A stretch of DNA of 31,214 nt from Thioglobus_A sp964344985 (lineage in GTDB: Bacteria > Pseudomonadota > Gammaproteobacteria > PS1 > Pseudothioglobaceae): contig CAYFPI010000017.1 in NCBI GenBank assembly GCA_964344985.1, positions 1 to 31,214 on the forward strand. The letters are read 5' to 3'. Below the pieces are notes generated by a model that was given only the letters and a program-made list of their open reading frames with translations, did not search any database and had not been told where the DNA came from. The position numbers and the translations under genes were made by a program. Of this stretch, positions 30,152 to 31,214 are shown piece by piece. Position 1 is the first letter of the stretch; each line of letters starts with the position of its first letter.

Positions 30152-31144
30152 ATGAACGAACTGATTAATCCAATTTTTCAATCTAATTCTAATTTTGAAC
30201 AAGCATTTATTGATGGCTTGGAAAAAATGCTTGAAAGTAATGAGCTTGGTGTGTTTATATTGGTTTTGGCCAATGCTGTTTATGATGAAAAAATTTGGCA
30301 ATTGTTAAAGCCTAAACTGCAAGAAAAGTTTGACCAGTTAAATTCTCAAGAACTCACGGGTGCGCCTGATGATGTTGAAGTTTTTAAACAACTTCAACAG
30401 CTTGATATTAGCAGTTTAAGCACCACGCAATTTAAGCAATTAGGCAAGTTTGAATTGCAATATAACCCTCTTAGAGCTCTGCGCCCACAGCGTATGTCTG
30501 GTGTAAAAACCCAAGGTATGGGGGCAAAATTCAGTGAAGATGAATTTAACTTTAACAAGTCTTTTTTGCAAAAAGAAATACTTTGGAAGGGAGGAATGTT
30601 CTCTAAAGACATCTCTGTTTTTTACAATAAATTCCCTTTTGCAAAATTGCATGGTCTTATTGTGGTTGAACCTGAAAAACAGCACGCTCAACTACTAAGC
30701 TATGAGCTACACCAATTTGCCTGGATGATGGCCAATGCTGTTGGTTTGAGCATTCAAGGTTTTACGCTTGCTTATAACTCTTATGGCGCCTTTGCATCAG
30801 TTAATCATTTTCATCTTCAATGCTTTGTGCGCAATGAACCTTTGCCACTTGAGAATGATGAAAAATACCCGCTGACTAACCAATGGTTTAGCTCAATTAC
30901 GGATTCATGGAATTTTATTGAAGCTCTACACAAGGATGAACAGCCTTACAACCTTATCTATCGTCAAGAAAAAGTTTTGGTTGTTGTTAGAAATCGCCAA
31001 GATAACTACCAACACTCAAACTGGACATCGGGCTACGCCTGGTATGAAGCTTGTGGTGGCTTAAGCACTTTCAATCTAGATGACTTTAACAATCTTGATG
31101 AGCAAGAGTTGTCCAATGAGCTTAAAAAGTTAATAGCGTCTTAA
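30152..31144 (+). CDS. HIT-superfamily nucleotidyltransferase or phosphorylase of unknown substrate
   Basis: 330 residues. Two features place it in the HIT / GalT / Ap4A-phosphorylase superfamily: NHFHLQCF near residue 218 (H-x-H-x-Q) with the preceding SVN, and YNPLRALRPQRMSG near residue 108. FPFAKLHGLIVVEPEKQH near 165 is the usual strand before the HIT motif. The first 100 residues are helical and specific to this protein. It may handle a nucleoside-diphosphate sugar or dinucleotide, but the substrate is not clear. It has no strong ribosome site, and follows the ahcY terminator, so it has its own transcript. Confidence 0.65.
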   Translation: MNELINPIFQSNSNFEQAFIDGLEKMLESNELGVFILVLANAVYDEKIWQLLKPKLQEKFDQLNSQELTGAPDDVEVFKQLQQLDISSLSTTQFKQLGKFELQYNPLRALRPQRMSGVKTQGMGAKFSEDEFNFNKSFLQKEILWKGGMFSKDISVFYNKFPFAKLHGLIVVEPEKQHAQLLSYELHQFAWMMANAVGLSIQGFTLAYNSYGAFASVNHFHLQCFVRNEPLPLENDEKYPLTNQWFSSITDSWNFIEALHKDEQPYNLIYRQEKVLVVVRNRQDNYQHSNWTSGYAWYEACGGLSTFNLDDFNNLDEQELSNELKKLIAS

Positions 31145-31214
31145 CTGTTAAAAAAACCAAAGGGTCAAGACAACTTAAGCATATTTAAAAACCTGTTAAA
31201 GTACTGTCATGACA

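Overview
The window is AT-rich DNA from a gammaproteobacterium. The best guess, from gene content, codon use and order recalled rather than searched, is a relative of the sulfur-oxidising SUP05/Thioglobus group, free-living or symbiotic. Supporting signs are the divergent fur-bamE pair, a ruvB-ybgC-tolQRA order, hemA-prfA, ccmAB, and an ahcY gene led by an SAH riboswitch. Most genes are ordinary housekeeping genes, tightly packed with 1-8 base overlaps. No rRNA, tRNA, CRISPR array or insertion sequence was seen.

Layout. 1-3353: a possible gene end, then on the minus strand a TauE/SafE permease, purU and argJ, preceded by the wreck of a toxin-antitoxin pair. 3429-10074: an iron-uptake block on the minus strand (fbpB, a broken fbpA, fbpC, feoB, feoA). 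It is led by about 0.8 kb holding four very small reading frames and a strongly folded RNA. Three promoters here carry Fur-box-like palindromes over or beside a TATCAT -10 element. 10346-12436: a cation diffusion facilitator, ruvC (minus strand) and a thioredoxin. 12433-21430: a long minus-strand cluster read lolB, ruvB, ybgC, tolQ (with an internal stop), tolR, tolA, a ParS/MbcA-like gene, minC (split only by a run of Ns), glyS, dtd, a small membrane protein, an unknown anchored protein and an ArsC-like protein. 21506-23847: hemA and prfA. 23839-25053: znuB and fur on the minus strand. 25108-27173: a BamE-like lipoprotein with a long charged tail, ccmA and ccmB. 27165-29957: the methyl-cycle pair metK and ahcY, each with its own riboswitch. 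30152-31144: a HIT-type nucleotidyltransferase or phosphorylase.

How the genes fit together. The Fur gene at 24646-25053 probably controls the iron block through the three boxes. Ferrous uptake (FeoAB) looks intact, while ferric uptake has lost its binding protein by deletion and frameshift. MetK makes SAM and AhcY removes SAH. The leaders are a SAM-II/SAM-V-type element with a terminator (predicted OFF switch) and an SAH element near the ribosome site (predicted ON switch), so the two halves of the cycle would be tuned by substrate and product. Broken fbpA, a broken toxin-antitoxin pair and a stop in tolQ suggest gene erosion or draft-quality sequence; the N-gap in minC favours caution.

The least explained part is 9299-10074, upstream of feoAB: a Fur-type promoter, four reading frames of 27, 25, 30 and 52 codons, and a folded RNA whose 23-pair stem is fully paired only in the minus-strand transcript.
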